64,000 nt of DNA from Undibacterium sp049340185 (GCF_049340185.1 NZ_JBMPPC010000009.1:88100-152099), one strand, 5' to 3'; positions 53,738-63,606 are shown, numbered from the stretch's first letter. Notes: a model not told the origin generated them from the sequence alone. Translations and numbers: made by a program.

Positions 53738-56131
53738 TTAGAATTTTTTCCACAGTCTTGCGAAATATGAAGCACCGTTCAGACCAAACTGCACGCTATC
53801 GTAGTAGAAACCGTTATCGGTTTCATCCGGATTTTGTCGTGTTGGTTTGACGTTGAAGACGTTATTCGCACCGATGGTCAGCTTGGTTGTATCGTTAAAC
53901 GCATAAGTCAGGCTCACGTCAGCCGAGGTCTTAGGTGCGTAATACGCGTTCGGCACACCAGCAGCCGTACCGGAGAAAGTACCTAGTGTCTGCGCACCGA
54001 AATGGATGATCTTAATATCGCTTTCCCAAGGGCCGCGAGTGTAATCAAAGCCTAAGGTTGCCTTCAGACGTGGGCCACCGTTTTCGATAAACAGTCTTTC
54101 GCGTTCAGACAAAACGACATCCTCGAAACCTGCCAGTGAAGCTGGTGGGTGGACTTTGGTCACTTCGGTCTTGCTATAGTTCAGCCCGAAATAGGTTCCA
54201 AGTTTGGCACCGGCAAAATCCATCTTGTGAGTCAGCGTCAAATCAACACCTTGGGTTTTGGTATCGATGGAGTTGACGAAGAATTGTGCCTGACCAACTC
54301 CCAGAGTTGCCAGAGTCGCGCCGAGTGCCGGATAGTTATCGGAGTCAAAACGGCCTGACAATACGATGCGGTCCTTGATATCGATACGATACAAATCAGC
54401 TGTGATGGACAAAGCTTTTGCCGGTGTCAGCGTGACACCCAAGGTGTAGTTCTTAGATTTTTCTTCTTTCAGCTTCGGAATACCTGCGGCATTCGCTGCT
54501 GCACTGCCGTTTGGTGCGAGTACGACGTCTTGTGGCACACCGCTGATGAAGTCAGTAAACGTCGAGGAAAAATACACTTGTTGCAGCGACGGTGCACGGA
54601 AACCTGTGCTAAGCGAGCCACGCAACAGAGCGACATTGTTCAGCTTGTAGCTGCCGGCCAGTTTACCCGTGAGGGTAGAACCAAAGTCGCTATAGCGTTC
54701 GCCGCGAACCGCAGTCTGTACTTTGAAACGATCGCTGACATCGGTTTCAATATCAAGATAGGCTGCAACGCTGTTACGGCTCTTGTCAGTCTTATCGCCA
54801 GGCTGAAAACCTGGGAAACCCTGACTACCGGCATTACCACCAAAACCTACACCGTCGGCATCAATATATGAGCCAGGTTCGCCTGCATTGATTTTGTAGT
54901 TTTCACGACGATATTCACCACCAAAGGCGACGTTCACACCGTTCATGAAACCATCAAAAAAGCGACTGAAATCAAGGTTGGTGGTCGCTTGTGAAAAAGA
55001 AAAACCCCCTGCGTTGAAACTGCTAGGACTGATTCCTTTACCACCTGCCAGCAAATCCTTGTTCGCAATCGAGGCGTTCAGCGTATTAGTGATGTTGTAT
55101 TTCAGCTCGTTGTAACCATAAGTCTGGGACAAGTCTGCGCGCCATTCACCAAGCTGCCATTTATAGCCAGCCGTGCCATAAATATCGTTGATATCGCCGT
55201 TGATATAGGGAACAAAGCCATTCGGATACATGGCAGCAGAGTTGCGCGACGGGATGTCGTCGGAACCGATGCCACCGCGCGCGAATGCCGCAGATGAGGC
55301 CTTCCGCTGTTGCGTACCAAGAGTGAAATAAAATTTATCGCTACCGCCGTTCGGCAACTCACCATTTACATACACCGTAGGGCCTTGTACCTTGGTGTCG
55401 CCGATGGTACGTGGGTTGCCAGGATCAGCACGATTCGAGCGACCACGATCCGTGTACTCAGCCGTGATACCGATCACGCCTTTTTCACCGATCTGGATAC
55501 CGCAATAAGCCGATGGTAAAAAACTCTTACCGTCACCGGCGGAATATTGGCTGTAACCAAATACCGCTTCACAACCAAGGTTCTTTTTCAGAGTGATGTC
55601 CATGACACCGGCAATCGCGTCAGAGCCGTACTGCGCCGCTGCACCGTCACGCAAAATCTGTACGTTGTTGATCGCCATCATCGGGATAGAGTTCAGATCG
55701 GTACCGGTATTGCCACGATTGCGTGCACCAAACAGATTGACCAGCGAGACGGTATGGCGACGCTTGCCATTTACCAGAACCAGAGTCTGGTCTGAACCGA
55801 GACCGCGCAATGCAGCAGAATCAATCAGATCGGCACCGTCAGCACCGGTTTGGCGCGTCGAGTTAAAAGAAGGGGACAGATACTGCAAGGTCTGCGCGAG
55901 ATCAAACTGACCACCTTGCTCGGCAACCTTGGTCAAGGAGATGAAATCGATCGGCAATGGCGTATCTGTCGCAGAATTATTTGCACGACGCGATCCGACA
56001 ATCGTCATGGTCTGAATACCAGCGTCAGCTTTATCGGCTGCCGGCGCAGTCTGGGCAAATACGACAGGGCTAACAGTGGCAGCAGTCGCGCCGTAGAGAG
56101 CAAGCAGAACAGCTCTTCGCAAAATGGTCAT
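53738..56131 (-). CDS. TonB-dependent outer-membrane receptor
   Basis: 797 residues from the ATG at 56131. A Sec signal (ILRRAVLLALYGATAATVS, cleavage near VFAQ) precedes a plug domain (~40-180: IDSAALRGLGSDQTLVLVNG, QILRDGAAAQYGSDAIAGVM) and a 22-strand barrel ending in the aromatic YFARLWKKF. The end of the signal is followed by IQTMTIVGSRR, a likely TonB-box region. It imports iron chelates, cobalamin or another ligand; nothing decides. The BtuF-like gene lies next on the same strand, upstream. Confidence 0.93.
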   Translation of the reverse strand: MTILRRAVLLALYGATAATVSPVVFAQTAPAADKADAGIQTMTIVGSRRANNSATDTPLPIDFISLTKVAEQGGQFDLAQTLQYLSPSFNSTRQTGADGADLIDSAALRGLGSDQTLVLVNGKRRHTVSLVNLFGARNRGNTGTDLNSIPMMAINNVQILRDGAAAQYGSDAIAGVMDITLKKNLGCEAVFGYSQYSAGDGKSFLPSAYCGIQIGEKGVIGITAEYTDRGRSNRADPGNPRTIGDTKVQGPTVYVNGELPNGGSDKFYFTLGTQQRKASSAAFARGGIGSDDIPSRNSAAMYPNGFVPYINGDINDIYGTAGYKWQLGEWRADLSQTYGYNELKYNITNTLNASIANKDLLAGGKGISPSSFNAGGFSFSQATTNLDFSRFFDGFMNGVNVAFGGEYRRENYKINAGEPGSYIDADGVGFGGNAGSQGFPGFQPGDKTDKSRNSVAAYLDIETDVSDRFKVQTAVRGERYSDFGSTLTGKLAGSYKLNNVALLRGSLSTGFRAPSLQQVYFSSTFTDFISGVPQDVVLAPNGSAAANAAGIPKLKEEKSKNYTLGVTLTPAKALSITADLYRIDIKDRIVLSGRFDSDNYPALGATLATLGVGQAQFFVNSIDTKTQGVDLTLTHKMDFAGAKLGTYFGLNYSKTEVTKVHPPASLAGFEDVVLSERERLFIENGGPRLKATLGFDYTRGPWESDIKIIHFGAQTLGTFSGTAAGVPNAYYAPKTSADVSLTYAFNDTTKLTIGANNVFNVKPTRQNPDETDNGFYYDSVQFGLNGASYFARLWKKF

Positions 56132-56635
56132 AACAGGATTCCCCAAAAAATGTACACAAAACGGATACGTCTGTCCTCTTTTAGCCAATTTTTCAGATTG
56201 AAAAGACGACGTCATTTATTTAGTTGAAAGCAAAATATAAGCCTGCAATATGCATCCATGTAGTGCATACCTGTGTCCGCGATGCTGGTGACTTGGAGGG
56301 AAGACTAATTCAAAGTCATCATCAGAATCAAGCTGAGAACAGGTGTCACAAGATATTGCCGGATACTGCTTTATTGCAAGTCACCAGCGCCCCTCATTGC
56401 AAGCAAAGAGGATGGTTTGCAGTATCTGCGCGGCCTTCAATATGTGTCAACAAGGATGCGACTGATTGTGTCTTTTATGAGTAATCTTCCACTGAAGAAA
56501 GATAAAAATAGGGGAAATGATCTAAACAAAATAAAAATTTTGCCGTTCTGTGATATCGCGTCGAGCTATATCTGAAGCCCGGTTCAGCATGGTTCAACAA
56601 GGGTCAACTTAGACATGCCGCTAGAGCGCCGTTTC
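56132..56635. other. Leader/intergenic region of the TonB-dependent receptor gene
   Basis: About 500 bases with no gene. Two 12-base arms, GCTGGTGACTTG at 56284-56295 and its exact complement at 56377-56388, are 81 bases apart and could form a long stem-loop in the receptor mRNA leader. No cobalamin riboswitch consensus was recognised. Confidence 0.5.
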
Positions 56636-57451
56636 TTAAGTCTGCTCTAATGCACTGAGATAACGTAACCCCTGGATAGCCCTGCTGCCATACCACGACA
56701 GCATTTCACCATCGACTAACTGAACCGGTTTGCCCAGCTGCTTTTCTAGTGCTTCGACATGGGTGTCTGTAAAACGATAGGGTTCGCTGGATAGCAGGAC
56801 GCGGTCAATGCCATGCACCAGCTCATCGTTCCACGCGAACGATGGATAACGCTGAGAGGGTATTTGCTCAGGTTTGCCGGTGCGCCATTGCTGCCAGCCG
56901 ATCAGCGCTAGCATATTGGCGATATAGGTGTCTTGCGACACCGTCATCCATGGGTCTTGCCAGATACAGTACAGCACTCGCTGCGGATGCTTGTGTTCGG
57001 GTAGGTCGTGATAGGCAAGTTCAAATTCAGAGCACAGCAATTCTGCCGCAGCAGCCACACCAAATATGCCACCTAACATGCGATACAGATCCAGATTGTC
57101 GCGTGGCGTAGTCGGATGCGTAACAACGATATGAGGAACAAATCCGGCAAGCTGATCGACGGTGGGCTTTTCATTCTCATCGATATTGACGATCAGATGC
57201 GTCGGTGCGAGGCGTCTGATTTTCTCTACATTGACATCTTTGGTACCGCCGACTTTGGGAATGTTTTTAATTGCCGCTGCCGGATGAATACAAAATCCTG
57301 TACGCCCCACCAAATACTTCGCCAGTCCAAGATCACAGAGTAACTCGGTAATTGATGGCACGAGACTGATAATGCGGACAGCATCATCCGCTGGCCTGTA
57401 CGGACGATGCTGCTGACCTATCGCATCGGTAAAAATTAAGGACGTTTCCAT
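56636..57451 (-). CDS. BtuF-like metal-chelate binding protein without signal peptide
   Basis: 271 residues of the helical-backbone metal receptor fold: RIISLVPSITELLCDLGL, LVGRTGFCIHP and VGGTKDVNVEKIRRLAPTHLIV, then LLSSEPYRFTDTHVEALEK near the C-terminus. Proteins of this type bind cobalamin or iron chelates for ABC import, but this one starts METSLIF with no signal sequence, so it would be cytoplasmic. Such cytoplasmic relatives are often annotated cobalamin-binding proteins with unknown partner. The SDR gene starts upstream on the same strand, only six bases away. Confidence 0.85.
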   Translation of the reverse strand: METSLIFTDAIGQQHRPYRPADDAVRIISLVPSITELLCDLGLAKYLVGRTGFCIHPAAAIKNIPKVGGTKDVNVEKIRRLAPTHLIVNIDENEKPTVDQLAGFVPHIVVTHPTTPRDNLDLYRMLGGIFGVAAAAELLCSEFELAYHDLPEHKHPQRVLYCIWQDPWMTVSQDTYIANMLALIGWQQWRTGKPEQIPSQRYPSFAWNDELVHGIDRVLLSSEPYRFTDTHVEALEKQLGKPVQLVDGEMLSWYGSRAIQGLRYLSALEQT

Positions 57452-57456
57452 TGTGT

Positions 57457-58236
57457 TCAGGTTTCGCTGGCACGAGGCTTACGGCGCGCTTTCGCAAATA
57501 CGGCGTCATACAAGAAGTTTGGCAAAAGCCGGAGTATCTTGGCAACGACGCCCATTTGCCACGGGATCACACGGTAAGAATCGCCCCGGCCTATCGCAGC
57601 AAGCGCTGCCACTGAGAAGGCTTTGACTGGCATCAAAAAAGGCATGGGATAGGGATTGTCCCGTGTCATCGGCGTATCAATATAGCCGGGAGCGATCGTA
57701 ACTACCTGGATACCGCTTCCTCTCAGTTCAACGCGTAGGGATTCGCAATAACTGATCACGGCAGCCTTCGATGCACTGTAGGCTTCGGCACCTGGCAGGC
57801 CACGGATACCGGCAACACTGCCAATGCCGACTAGTCGGCACGGATACTCTTTTGCATAAGCCTGCATTACTTGAATAAATGGTGAAAATGTCGCTACGGT
57901 GGCGATCAGATTAGTCTCAATGACGCGGGCAAATACAGGGATGTCCTCCGCATGTTCCGTCAGCGTGCCGACGGATACACCAGCGTTTGCAATCACGACA
58001 TTCACACGACCTACCTTGCGAATAAAGTCATTCGCAGCGCTGGCCAGCGCGTTGTGATCGGTAACGTCGACAGCATAGATGTAGTGCTGATCCGCACCGG
58101 GCAAACTCTGCCGTAATTGCTCTAATACGTCCTGGCGACGGGCGACCAGACCCAGGACAGCGCCTTGCTCTGCATAACGACGGGCCAGTTCAGCGCCTAT
58201 GCCGGATGATGCACCGGTAATAAAAACGGTTGTCAT
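57457..58236 (-). CDS. SDR-family oxidoreductase (ketoacyl-reductase-like)
   Basis: 259 residues from the Met at 58236; an ATG six codons earlier (58254) with a weak AAGGAAG is the alternative. Motifs: VFITGASSGIGAELARRYAE, VVIANAGVSVG (NNAG-type), catalytic Ser in LVGIGSVAGIRG and YSASKAAVI. A C-terminal hydrophobic/basic stretch (ILRLLPNFLYDAVFAKARRK) might bind membrane. Substrate unknown; similar proteins reduce long-chain or steroid-like ketones. It lies downstream of dsbA, as in other Burkholderiales. Confidence 0.9.
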   Translation of the reverse strand: MTTVFITGASSGIGAELARRYAEQGAVLGLVARRQDVLEQLRQSLPGADQHYIYAVDVTDHNALASAANDFIRKVGRVNVVIANAGVSVGTLTEHAEDIPVFARVIETNLIATVATFSPFIQVMQAYAKEYPCRLVGIGSVAGIRGLPGAEAYSASKAAVISYCESLRVELRGSGIQVVTIAPGYIDTPMTRDNPYPMPFLMPVKAFSVAALAAIGRGDSYRVIPWQMGVVAKILRLLPNFLYDAVFAKARRKPRASET

Positions 58237-58302
58237 ATAAAAAAAGTCCGCCATTGACTGACGGACTTCCTTAGATTCAGGGCAAGCCCGGAATGATTAG
58301 TA

Positions 58303-59049
58303 TTACTTCTTCTTTGATGCAGCTTTTGCTGCTGAGGCTGCCGGTGTTGCTGGCGTTGTGGCTGCCGGTGCATTTTTTTCGCGTTGAATTTTGCTGACCA
58401 GCGAGTCAAGCACCTGGATTTGTGCAAGGTTCTGAGCATCTTCTGTGACGCGTCCCATACCGCTGGCAGCCATCACTGGTGAAGTCACATAGCGCCCATC
58501 AATAGCAAGCTTAGGCCAAGAATCGACCTGATAAGCGGACATCAATTGTGTCGCACGGCTCAGTTTGCTCTGCACAGAAAACGAGTTATAGACGTCGAGG
58601 AATTTTTGTTTGTCGATACCTGATTTGACGGCAAATTCCAGCACATCAGCGTCGGACATCAGACGGTTGTTACGCTCGACGTGGAATGTATGAAACACCT
58701 TGGCATGTAATTCATCGACCTTACCCAGTGCTTCTAAGGTATAAAATAATTTTTGCTGCGGCAGGACCCGACTGTCCGATACGTGCACGCGCTTGAAGAC
58801 AATATTGTCACCTTGTTTTTTTACCCAGTCAGCCAATAACGGCTCCAACGCATTGCAATGCGGGCAGTAATAAGCGAAAAATTCAATGACTTCAATTTTC
58901 TTTCCGCTATCGACTGGCTGCGGTCTTTCCAGCGTTGCGTATTCCTTGCCATTTTCTGGACTGGTAGGCGCAGCACTTGCTGACAAGGCGCACAAACCTA
59001 AACCAGCTACCAACAATAATTTCTGTGTCATTTGACGGATAAAACGCAT
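58303..59049 (-). CDS. dsbA: Thiol:disulfide interchange protein DsbA
   Basis: 248 residues from the second ATG (59049), with AAGGA at a good distance; the first ATG is at 59052. A Sec signal (LLLVAGLGLCALSASA) precedes a thioredoxin fold with active site YYCPHCNALEP and the cis-Pro region in the SWPKLAIDGRYVTS segment. It introduces disulfides into periplasmic proteins. The C-terminus is a long Ala/Pro/Thr/Lys-rich tail (AATTPATPAASAAKAASKKK), longer than in E. coli DsbA and compositionally simple. Confidence 0.93.
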   Translation of the reverse strand: MRFIRQMTQKLLLVAGLGLCALSASAAPTSPENGKEYATLERPQPVDSGKKIEVIEFFAYYCPHCNALEPLLADWVKKQGDNIVFKRVHVSDSRVLPQQKLFYTLEALGKVDELHAKVFHTFHVERNNRLMSDADVLEFAVKSGIDKQKFLDVYNSFSVQSKLSRATQLMSAYQVDSWPKLAIDGRYVTSPVMAASGMGRVTEDAQNLAQIQVLDSLVSKIQREKNAPAATTPATPAASAAKAASKKK

Positions 59050-59081
59050 CATATTTCCTTTAGATTAGTCACTTGTTTATG

Positions 59082-59759
59082 TTATTTGGCAGTCCGGACA
59101 ACGGCCACATCCACACTATTCTCAGACAACTTGGCGCGCATTCGGTTCATTGTTTCAATCTGATTGAAAGGACCGATACGCACGCGATACAGGTTTCCCG
59201 TATCCGAAGGCTTTTCGCTAATACGCGCCTCAAATCCGATCAATGCGAGTTTTGCACGGGCACTTTCTGCATCTGCCTGCTCGCGAAATGCGCCAGCTTG
59301 CAGATAATAAACGTATTTATCATCGACTGCATCAGCAGGCTTAGCCGCAGCATCTGCTGGTTTGGCATCGGTTTTTTCCTGCGTGGTAGTGGTAGCCGCA
59401 GTCTTATCAACGACAGGTGCCTTGGTATCGGGCTTGGTTTCAGACTTCCCCTCAGGCTTGTTATCGCTGGCTTTATTGGCAGTAATTTCTGTAGCCTTGA
59501 CTGCATCATCTTTGGCAAAATCTTTAGCCGCCTCTTTGACTGCATCCTTGTTGCCATAGAGCGGCTTGTTCGGATCCTGTATCTGAGTGACCGGTGTATC
59601 GGCGGCCTTGTTCCCTTTATTGGTAAAGGGTGTTGAGGATTTGGTAATCAGTAAAGCAACCGCTACAGCAATCGCCAGTCCGATGACCAGGCCAACGATC
59701 AAACCAAGCAGGGTGCCGCCACGCTGCTTCTGCGACAAAGTATAAATGTGTGATTTCAT
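59082..59759 (-). CDS. SPOR-domain membrane protein (FtsN-like)
   Basis: 225 residues from the Met at 59759. One N-terminal transmembrane helix (LLGLIVGLVIGLAIAVAVAL) is followed by a Lys/Ala/Asp-rich linker (residues ~50-150) and a C-terminal SPOR domain (~150-225) starting YYLQAGAFREQADAE and ending RVRIGPFNQIETMNRMRAKL. SPOR domains bind denuded peptidoglycan at the septum. The argS-SPOR-dsbA order is usual in Burkholderiales. It lies nine bases or so after argS and is probably cotranscribed. Confidence 0.9.
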   Translation of the reverse strand: MKSHIYTLSQKQRGGTLLGLIVGLVIGLAIAVAVALLITKSSTPFTNKGNKAADTPVTQIQDPNKPLYGNKDAVKEAAKDFAKDDAVKATEITANKASDNKPEGKSETKPDTKAPVVDKTAATTTTQEKTDAKPADAAAKPADAVDDKYVYYLQAGAFREQADAESARAKLALIGFEARISEKPSDTGNLYRVRIGPFNQIETMNRMRAKLSENSVDVAVVRTAK

Positions 59760-59782
59760 GCGTCTCCGATACACCTGTTTGT

Positions 59783-61495
59783 TTACATTTTATTCGGTGC
59801 TGATACACCGATCAGGGCGAGGCCATTACGTAATACCTGACGCGTTGCCAGCATCAAGGCCAGCCTCGCCATCTTAGTCGCTTCGTCATCAACTAAAACA
59901 CGCTCGGCATTGTAGTAGCTGTGCAGCTCACCTGCCAGATCACGCAGATAGAACGCTACTTGATGCGGCCCGAGCTCGTCCAGTGCTTTTTGCAGAGCTT
60001 CGGGATATTCTGCCAGCTTGGCCAGCAGACTGGCTTCACGCGGTGCGGTTAATGGTGACAGATCAACGTTGGCCAGCGGTACAAAAGCGGCTTCATCAGT
60101 TGAAAACTGAGCCAAGACCTGACATATTCTGGCATGAGCAAATTGTACGTAATACACTGGATTGTCATCAGAACGTGCCAGTGCATCATCCACATCAAAT
60201 GTGAATTCGGTATCAGCCTTGCGCGAAATCAGGAAGAAACGTACGGCATCACGGCCACGCTGCTCATCACCACCACCCGACCATTCGATCAAGTCGCGCA
60301 CGGTGACATAGGAACCTGCACGCTTGGAAATTTTCACCTCTGCACCGTCCCTCATGACGGTAACCATCTTGTGCAAAATGTAGTCAGGGTAGCCTTGCGG
60401 TATGCCCACATTCAATGCTTGCAAGCCACCACGTACACGGGCGGTGGTGCCATGATGGTCACTGCCCATGATATTGATGGCCTTGCGGAAACCGCGCTCC
60501 CATTTGGTGACGTGATAGGCCACATCCGGTACAAAGTAAGTGTAAGTACCGTCCGACTTTTTCATGACGCGGTCTTTGTCGTCACCGTAGTCAGTCGTGC
60601 GCAACCACAGGGCACCATCCTGCTCATACGTCTTGCCTGCTGCTTTCAATGCGTTAACTGTGGTTTCTACCTTGTTGTCTTTGTAGAGCGAAGTCTCAAG
60701 ATAATAATTATCAAACTTGACACCAAAGGCCAGCAAGTCAGCATCTTGCTCACGACGCAGGTATGTCACACTGAACTGGCGTATGGATTCAATATCATCA
60801 ACATTGCCACTGGCCGTCACCGGCGCACAATCACCGGCAGACACTGTCTGTTTTGCTAAAAAGTCTTTTGCGATTTCGGTGATGTAGTCGCCGTTATAGG
60901 CAGATTCTGGCCAGCCATCGTCACCGGGCGCAAAGCCCTTGGCGCGAGCTTGCACCGACAAGGCCAGATTAGCTATCTGCACACCTGCATCGTTATAGTA
61001 AAACTCGCGGCTGACTGCATAACCCTGGGCATCCAGCAAGGCAGACAAAGCATCGCCCAGAGCACCCTGACGGCCATGACCTACATGCAATGGACCGGTA
61101 GGATTGGCGGATACAAATTCCACCATCACTTTTTCACCGGCACCGCGCTGGCTTTTGCCAAAATCGGCCGCCTGCTGCAAGATGGTCTTGACGACAGCCT
61201 GTTTGGCCGCCGTCGTAATACGGACATTGATAAAGCCGGGGCCGGCGATTTCCACGCTGGCAACCAGAGGATGGTTTTGTGCTTCTACTGCCGCTACGAT
61301 AGCCTGTGCCAGTTCGCGCGGGTTCTTGCGCAACGGCTTGGCGATCTGCATCGCAATATTACAGGCTGCGTCGCCATGGGAAGGATCGCGCGGACGCTCG
61401 ATCGCTATCATAGGCTCGAGCTCGGAACCGACCAACAATGGGTCAACCGCATTCTGGAATAGTTTCAGTAATTCTTGTTTTTGTTCAGCTAGCAT
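59783..61495 (-). CDS. argS: Arginyl-tRNA synthetase
   Basis: 570 residues, class-I synthetase. The HIGH motif appears as NPTGPLHVGHGRQG, and EVKISKRAGSYVTV is the degenerate KMSKS region. The N-terminal Arg-specific add-1 domain (1-110) and C-terminal anticodon-binding DALR domain (~450-570, YYNAERVLVDDE) are present. It charges tRNA-Arg. First gene of the argS-SPOR-dsbA-SDR run. Confidence 0.97.
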   Translation of the reverse strand: MLAEQKQELLKLFQNAVDPLLVGSELEPMIAIERPRDPSHGDAACNIAMQIAKPLRKNPRELAQAIVAAVEAQNHPLVASVEIAGPGFINVRITTAAKQAVVKTILQQAADFGKSQRGAGEKVMVEFVSANPTGPLHVGHGRQGALGDALSALLDAQGYAVSREFYYNDAGVQIANLALSVQARAKGFAPGDDGWPESAYNGDYITEIAKDFLAKQTVSAGDCAPVTASGNVDDIESIRQFSVTYLRREQDADLLAFGVKFDNYYLETSLYKDNKVETTVNALKAAGKTYEQDGALWLRTTDYGDDKDRVMKKSDGTYTYFVPDVAYHVTKWERGFRKAINIMGSDHHGTTARVRGGLQALNVGIPQGYPDYILHKMVTVMRDGAEVKISKRAGSYVTVRDLIEWSGGGDEQRGRDAVRFFLISRKADTEFTFDVDDALARSDDNPVYYVQFAHARICQVLAQFSTDEAAFVPLANVDLSPLTAPREASLLAKLAEYPEALQKALDELGPHQVAFYLRDLAGELHSYYNAERVLVDDEATKMARLALMLATRQVLRNGLALIGVSAPNKM

Positions 61496-61650
61496 GGCAC
61501 AGAAGTTTTATTGTGTTTTGACAATAAATAAAATAAAGACAGGGAACATTATACTGTCTCACCCTGCCCCTGTCTGAGATGCCGCATGTGAATCTTGCAT
61601 CTTCTTGTTACTAGAACTCATTCTCCTTCTTTAGCTCCCCCGATTGCTTT

Positions 61651-62181
61651 TTATACCGCCGCAGAGCTGGCAAATACTGTGCTTGAAGACATTGCTTGTT
61701 TGTACATGATCAGGACACGCAGCATTTTGCCGAGGAATAAGCCGTTAAACAGGCCAAACAGCACCGTGCTGATGACAGCGAACAATATATTGCTATGCAG
61801 GGCTGGGTTCACGTGCAAGGCGACATTCACAACATACTTCATGACAAAGATGGACATCATCATGACCAGCGGGCCCCAGCTGCCACGATAAAACACAGTG
61901 CCCTTGTCTGCCAGGATGCGCACGTTCTTGTCGCTGACCATGTTCCAGGACACTACAGCACCTGCCGTCATCGTTGCCAGCCACGCTGCCAGTACTAGTG
62001 GATCAGCACCGAAACCGGACAATATTCCTTGTACCGACAAGGCCAGCATGACCAGAGGAATGATTGCCACTGCCCTGACTGTCAATTCGCGGTCAACACT
62101 AGACTTGAGGCCACGGTATGCCAGAAAGCCCAGAATTGCCCATACATAGATTGGTGTGTTGCTGATGATTTGGTTCAACAT
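61651..62181 (-). CDS. Uncharacterised five-helix membrane protein
   Basis: 176 residues from the ATG at 62181, which has a strong AAGGAGATC upstream; longer in-frame sequence to 62523 overlaps rdgC and lacks a ribosome site. Helices: ~10-25, 37-57, 61-82, 103-122, 128-150. There is a conserved-looking start TPIYVWAILGFLAYRGLKSS, known from small integral membrane proteins of unknown function in Proteobacteria. No motif. It is divergent from rdgC, so the two promoters share the gap at 62182-62377. Confidence 0.75.
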   Translation of the reverse strand: MLNQIISNTPIYVWAILGFLAYRGLKSSVDRELTVRAVAIIPLVMLALSVQGILSGFGADPLVLAAWLATMTAGAVVSWNMVSDKNVRILADKGTVFYRGSWGPLVMMMSIFVMKYVVNVALHVNPALHSNILFAVISTVLFGLFNGLFLGKMLRVLIMYKQAMSSSTVFASSAAV

Positions 62182-62377
62182 GATGATCTCCTTGTGTGCG
62201 GTCGGTGTAGTTTCGGGTGTTTGTTTTGCTGCGATGAAAGAAGTATTGCAAAGCTGTTCCAGCCTGTATGCCATAAAGCGACGAAGCGTTGGTTCTTGCC
62301 GCAAAAGGGGTGTTTTTGGTCGTGAGTGTGTGCTCTCGGGCGTGTAGAATGCTAGGTTTTCTTCGTCTGGATACGCT

Positions 62378-63286
62378 ATGTGGTTCAAGAATCTGCAAGT
62401 TTTTCGTCTTACTGCTCCCTGGAAGATCACCGCCGAGGAGTTGCATGCACAATTGTCACGTATTTCGTTTTCGCAATGCCCTTCGAATGAGATGCAAAGC
62501 CAGGGTTGGGCATCCCCCCGCAATAACGATCAGCTGGTGCATTGCGTCAATCAGCAATTCCTGATCTCGCTGGCAACTGAAAAAAAATTGCTGCCTTCCA
62601 GCGTCATCAATCAGGTAACCAAGGCACGTGCGCTGGAAATTGAAGAGGAACAAGGTTTTACACCTGGCCGCAAGGCCATGAAAGACTTGAAAGAACGCAT
62701 CACTGAAGAGTTGTTGCCACGCGCTTTTGGCGTCAAACGCAATACCAATGTATGGATAGACCCTGCGAACCGTTGGTTGGTGATAGACGCATCCAGCCCG
62801 TCCAAGGCGGATGAAGTCATCAAGCTCATGCTGAAATGCTGCGACAAACTGCCTTTGGAAGGCTTGCGCACCAAAGCCTCGCCACAAGCAGCCATGACAG
62901 GCTGGCTGGCTGGTAATGAAGCCCCCAAAGGTTTCACCATAGACCAGGACACCGAACTGAAATCTTCCACCGAAGACAAGGCCACCGTACGCTATGTGCG
63001 CTACACGCTAGAGCCAGACGATATACAAAAACACATTGCTGCTGGCAAACAGTGCACCAAACTGGCATTAACCTGGGATGACAAGATCAGCTTTGTCCTG
63101 ACCGATACCCTGACCATCAAGCGCATCAAGCCGCTAGATGTACTGGATGAAAGCAAGGACAAGGGCAGCAATGAAGAAGAGCGCTTTGATGCCGACTTTG
63201 TGTTGATGACTGCAGAACTGGCCCTCTTGCTGGATGACGTGGTATTTGCGCTGGATGGCGAAATGGACAGCGCGCAGGCTGCCTGA
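62378..63286 (+). CDS. rdgC: Recombination-associated protein RdgC
   Basis: 302 residues. The RdgC start WFKNLQVFRLTAPWKITAEE and the segments RKAMKDLKERITEELLPRAF and WIDPANRWLVIDASSPSKAD are clear. RdgC forms a ring-shaped dimer around DNA and limits RecA loading. It ends 212 bases before tRNA-Asp, convergent with the tRNA/5S operon. The last ~15 residues are Asp/Met-rich with no special feature. Confidence 0.97.
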   Translation: MWFKNLQVFRLTAPWKITAEELHAQLSRISFSQCPSNEMQSQGWASPRNNDQLVHCVNQQFLISLATEKKLLPSSVINQVTKARALEIEEEQGFTPGRKAMKDLKERITEELLPRAFGVKRNTNVWIDPANRWLVIDASSPSKADEVIKLMLKCCDKLPLEGLRTKASPQAAMTGWLAGNEAPKGFTIDQDTELKSSTEDKATVRYVRYTLEPDDIQKHIAAGKQCTKLALTWDDKISFVLTDTLTIKRIKPLDVLDESKDKGSNEEERFDADFVLMTAELALLLDDVVFALDGEMDSAQAA

Positions 63287-63457
63287 TGTACTAAGGCGTT
63301 TTATCCCGACCCCCGCTCAATTAATTGGCCGAGGGTTTTGCTTTTCGCGCAACACCTTAAGACCTCTAAACAAGAGGCACAGAATCCAATGAGTTGCACC
63401 ACATAAGCAGTGACGGGATTTGAATTACAGAATTTGAAACATAGGAAAATGCGGACG

Positions 63458-63487
63458 AAAAAAAAGACAAGCATCGCTTGTCTTTTT
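63458..63487. terminator. Bidirectional terminator after tRNA-Asp
   Basis: Perfect stem AAAAAGACAAGC / GCTTGTCTTTTT around a three-base loop (ATC). Long A-run and T-run make it work in both directions: it ends the minus-strand tRNA transcript and the plus-strand rdgC transcript. Confidence 0.85.
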
Positions 63488-63497
63488 TCTTTATAAC

Positions 63498-63574
63498 TGG
63501 CGGAGCGGACGGGGCTCGAACCCGCGACCCCCGGCGTGACAGGCCGGTATTCTAACCAACTGAACTACCACTCC
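63498..63574 (-). tRNA. tRNA-Asp (anticodon GTC)
   Basis: 77 bases including encoded CCA. The acceptor stem pairs GGAGTGG with CCGCTCC (one G-U), the anticodon loop holds GTC, and the T-loop GGTTCGAGCC-type region is present. The order on the minus strand is 5S, tRNA-Val, tRNA-Asp. Confidence 0.97.
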
Positions 63575-63606
63575 GAAACTACTTAACCATTGCTGCTGTT
63601 TATCTG

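Noticed and set aside
56132..56635. Cobalamin riboswitch ahead of the TonB-dependent receptor
   Set aside because: The conserved B12-box type sequences were not found in the leader on the minus strand; only an unrelated inverted repeat was seen.
62182..62523. Long N-terminal extension of the membrane protein overlapping rdgC
   Set aside because: It would run antisense into the rdgC coding region; the ATG at 62181 has AAGGAG at the right distance.
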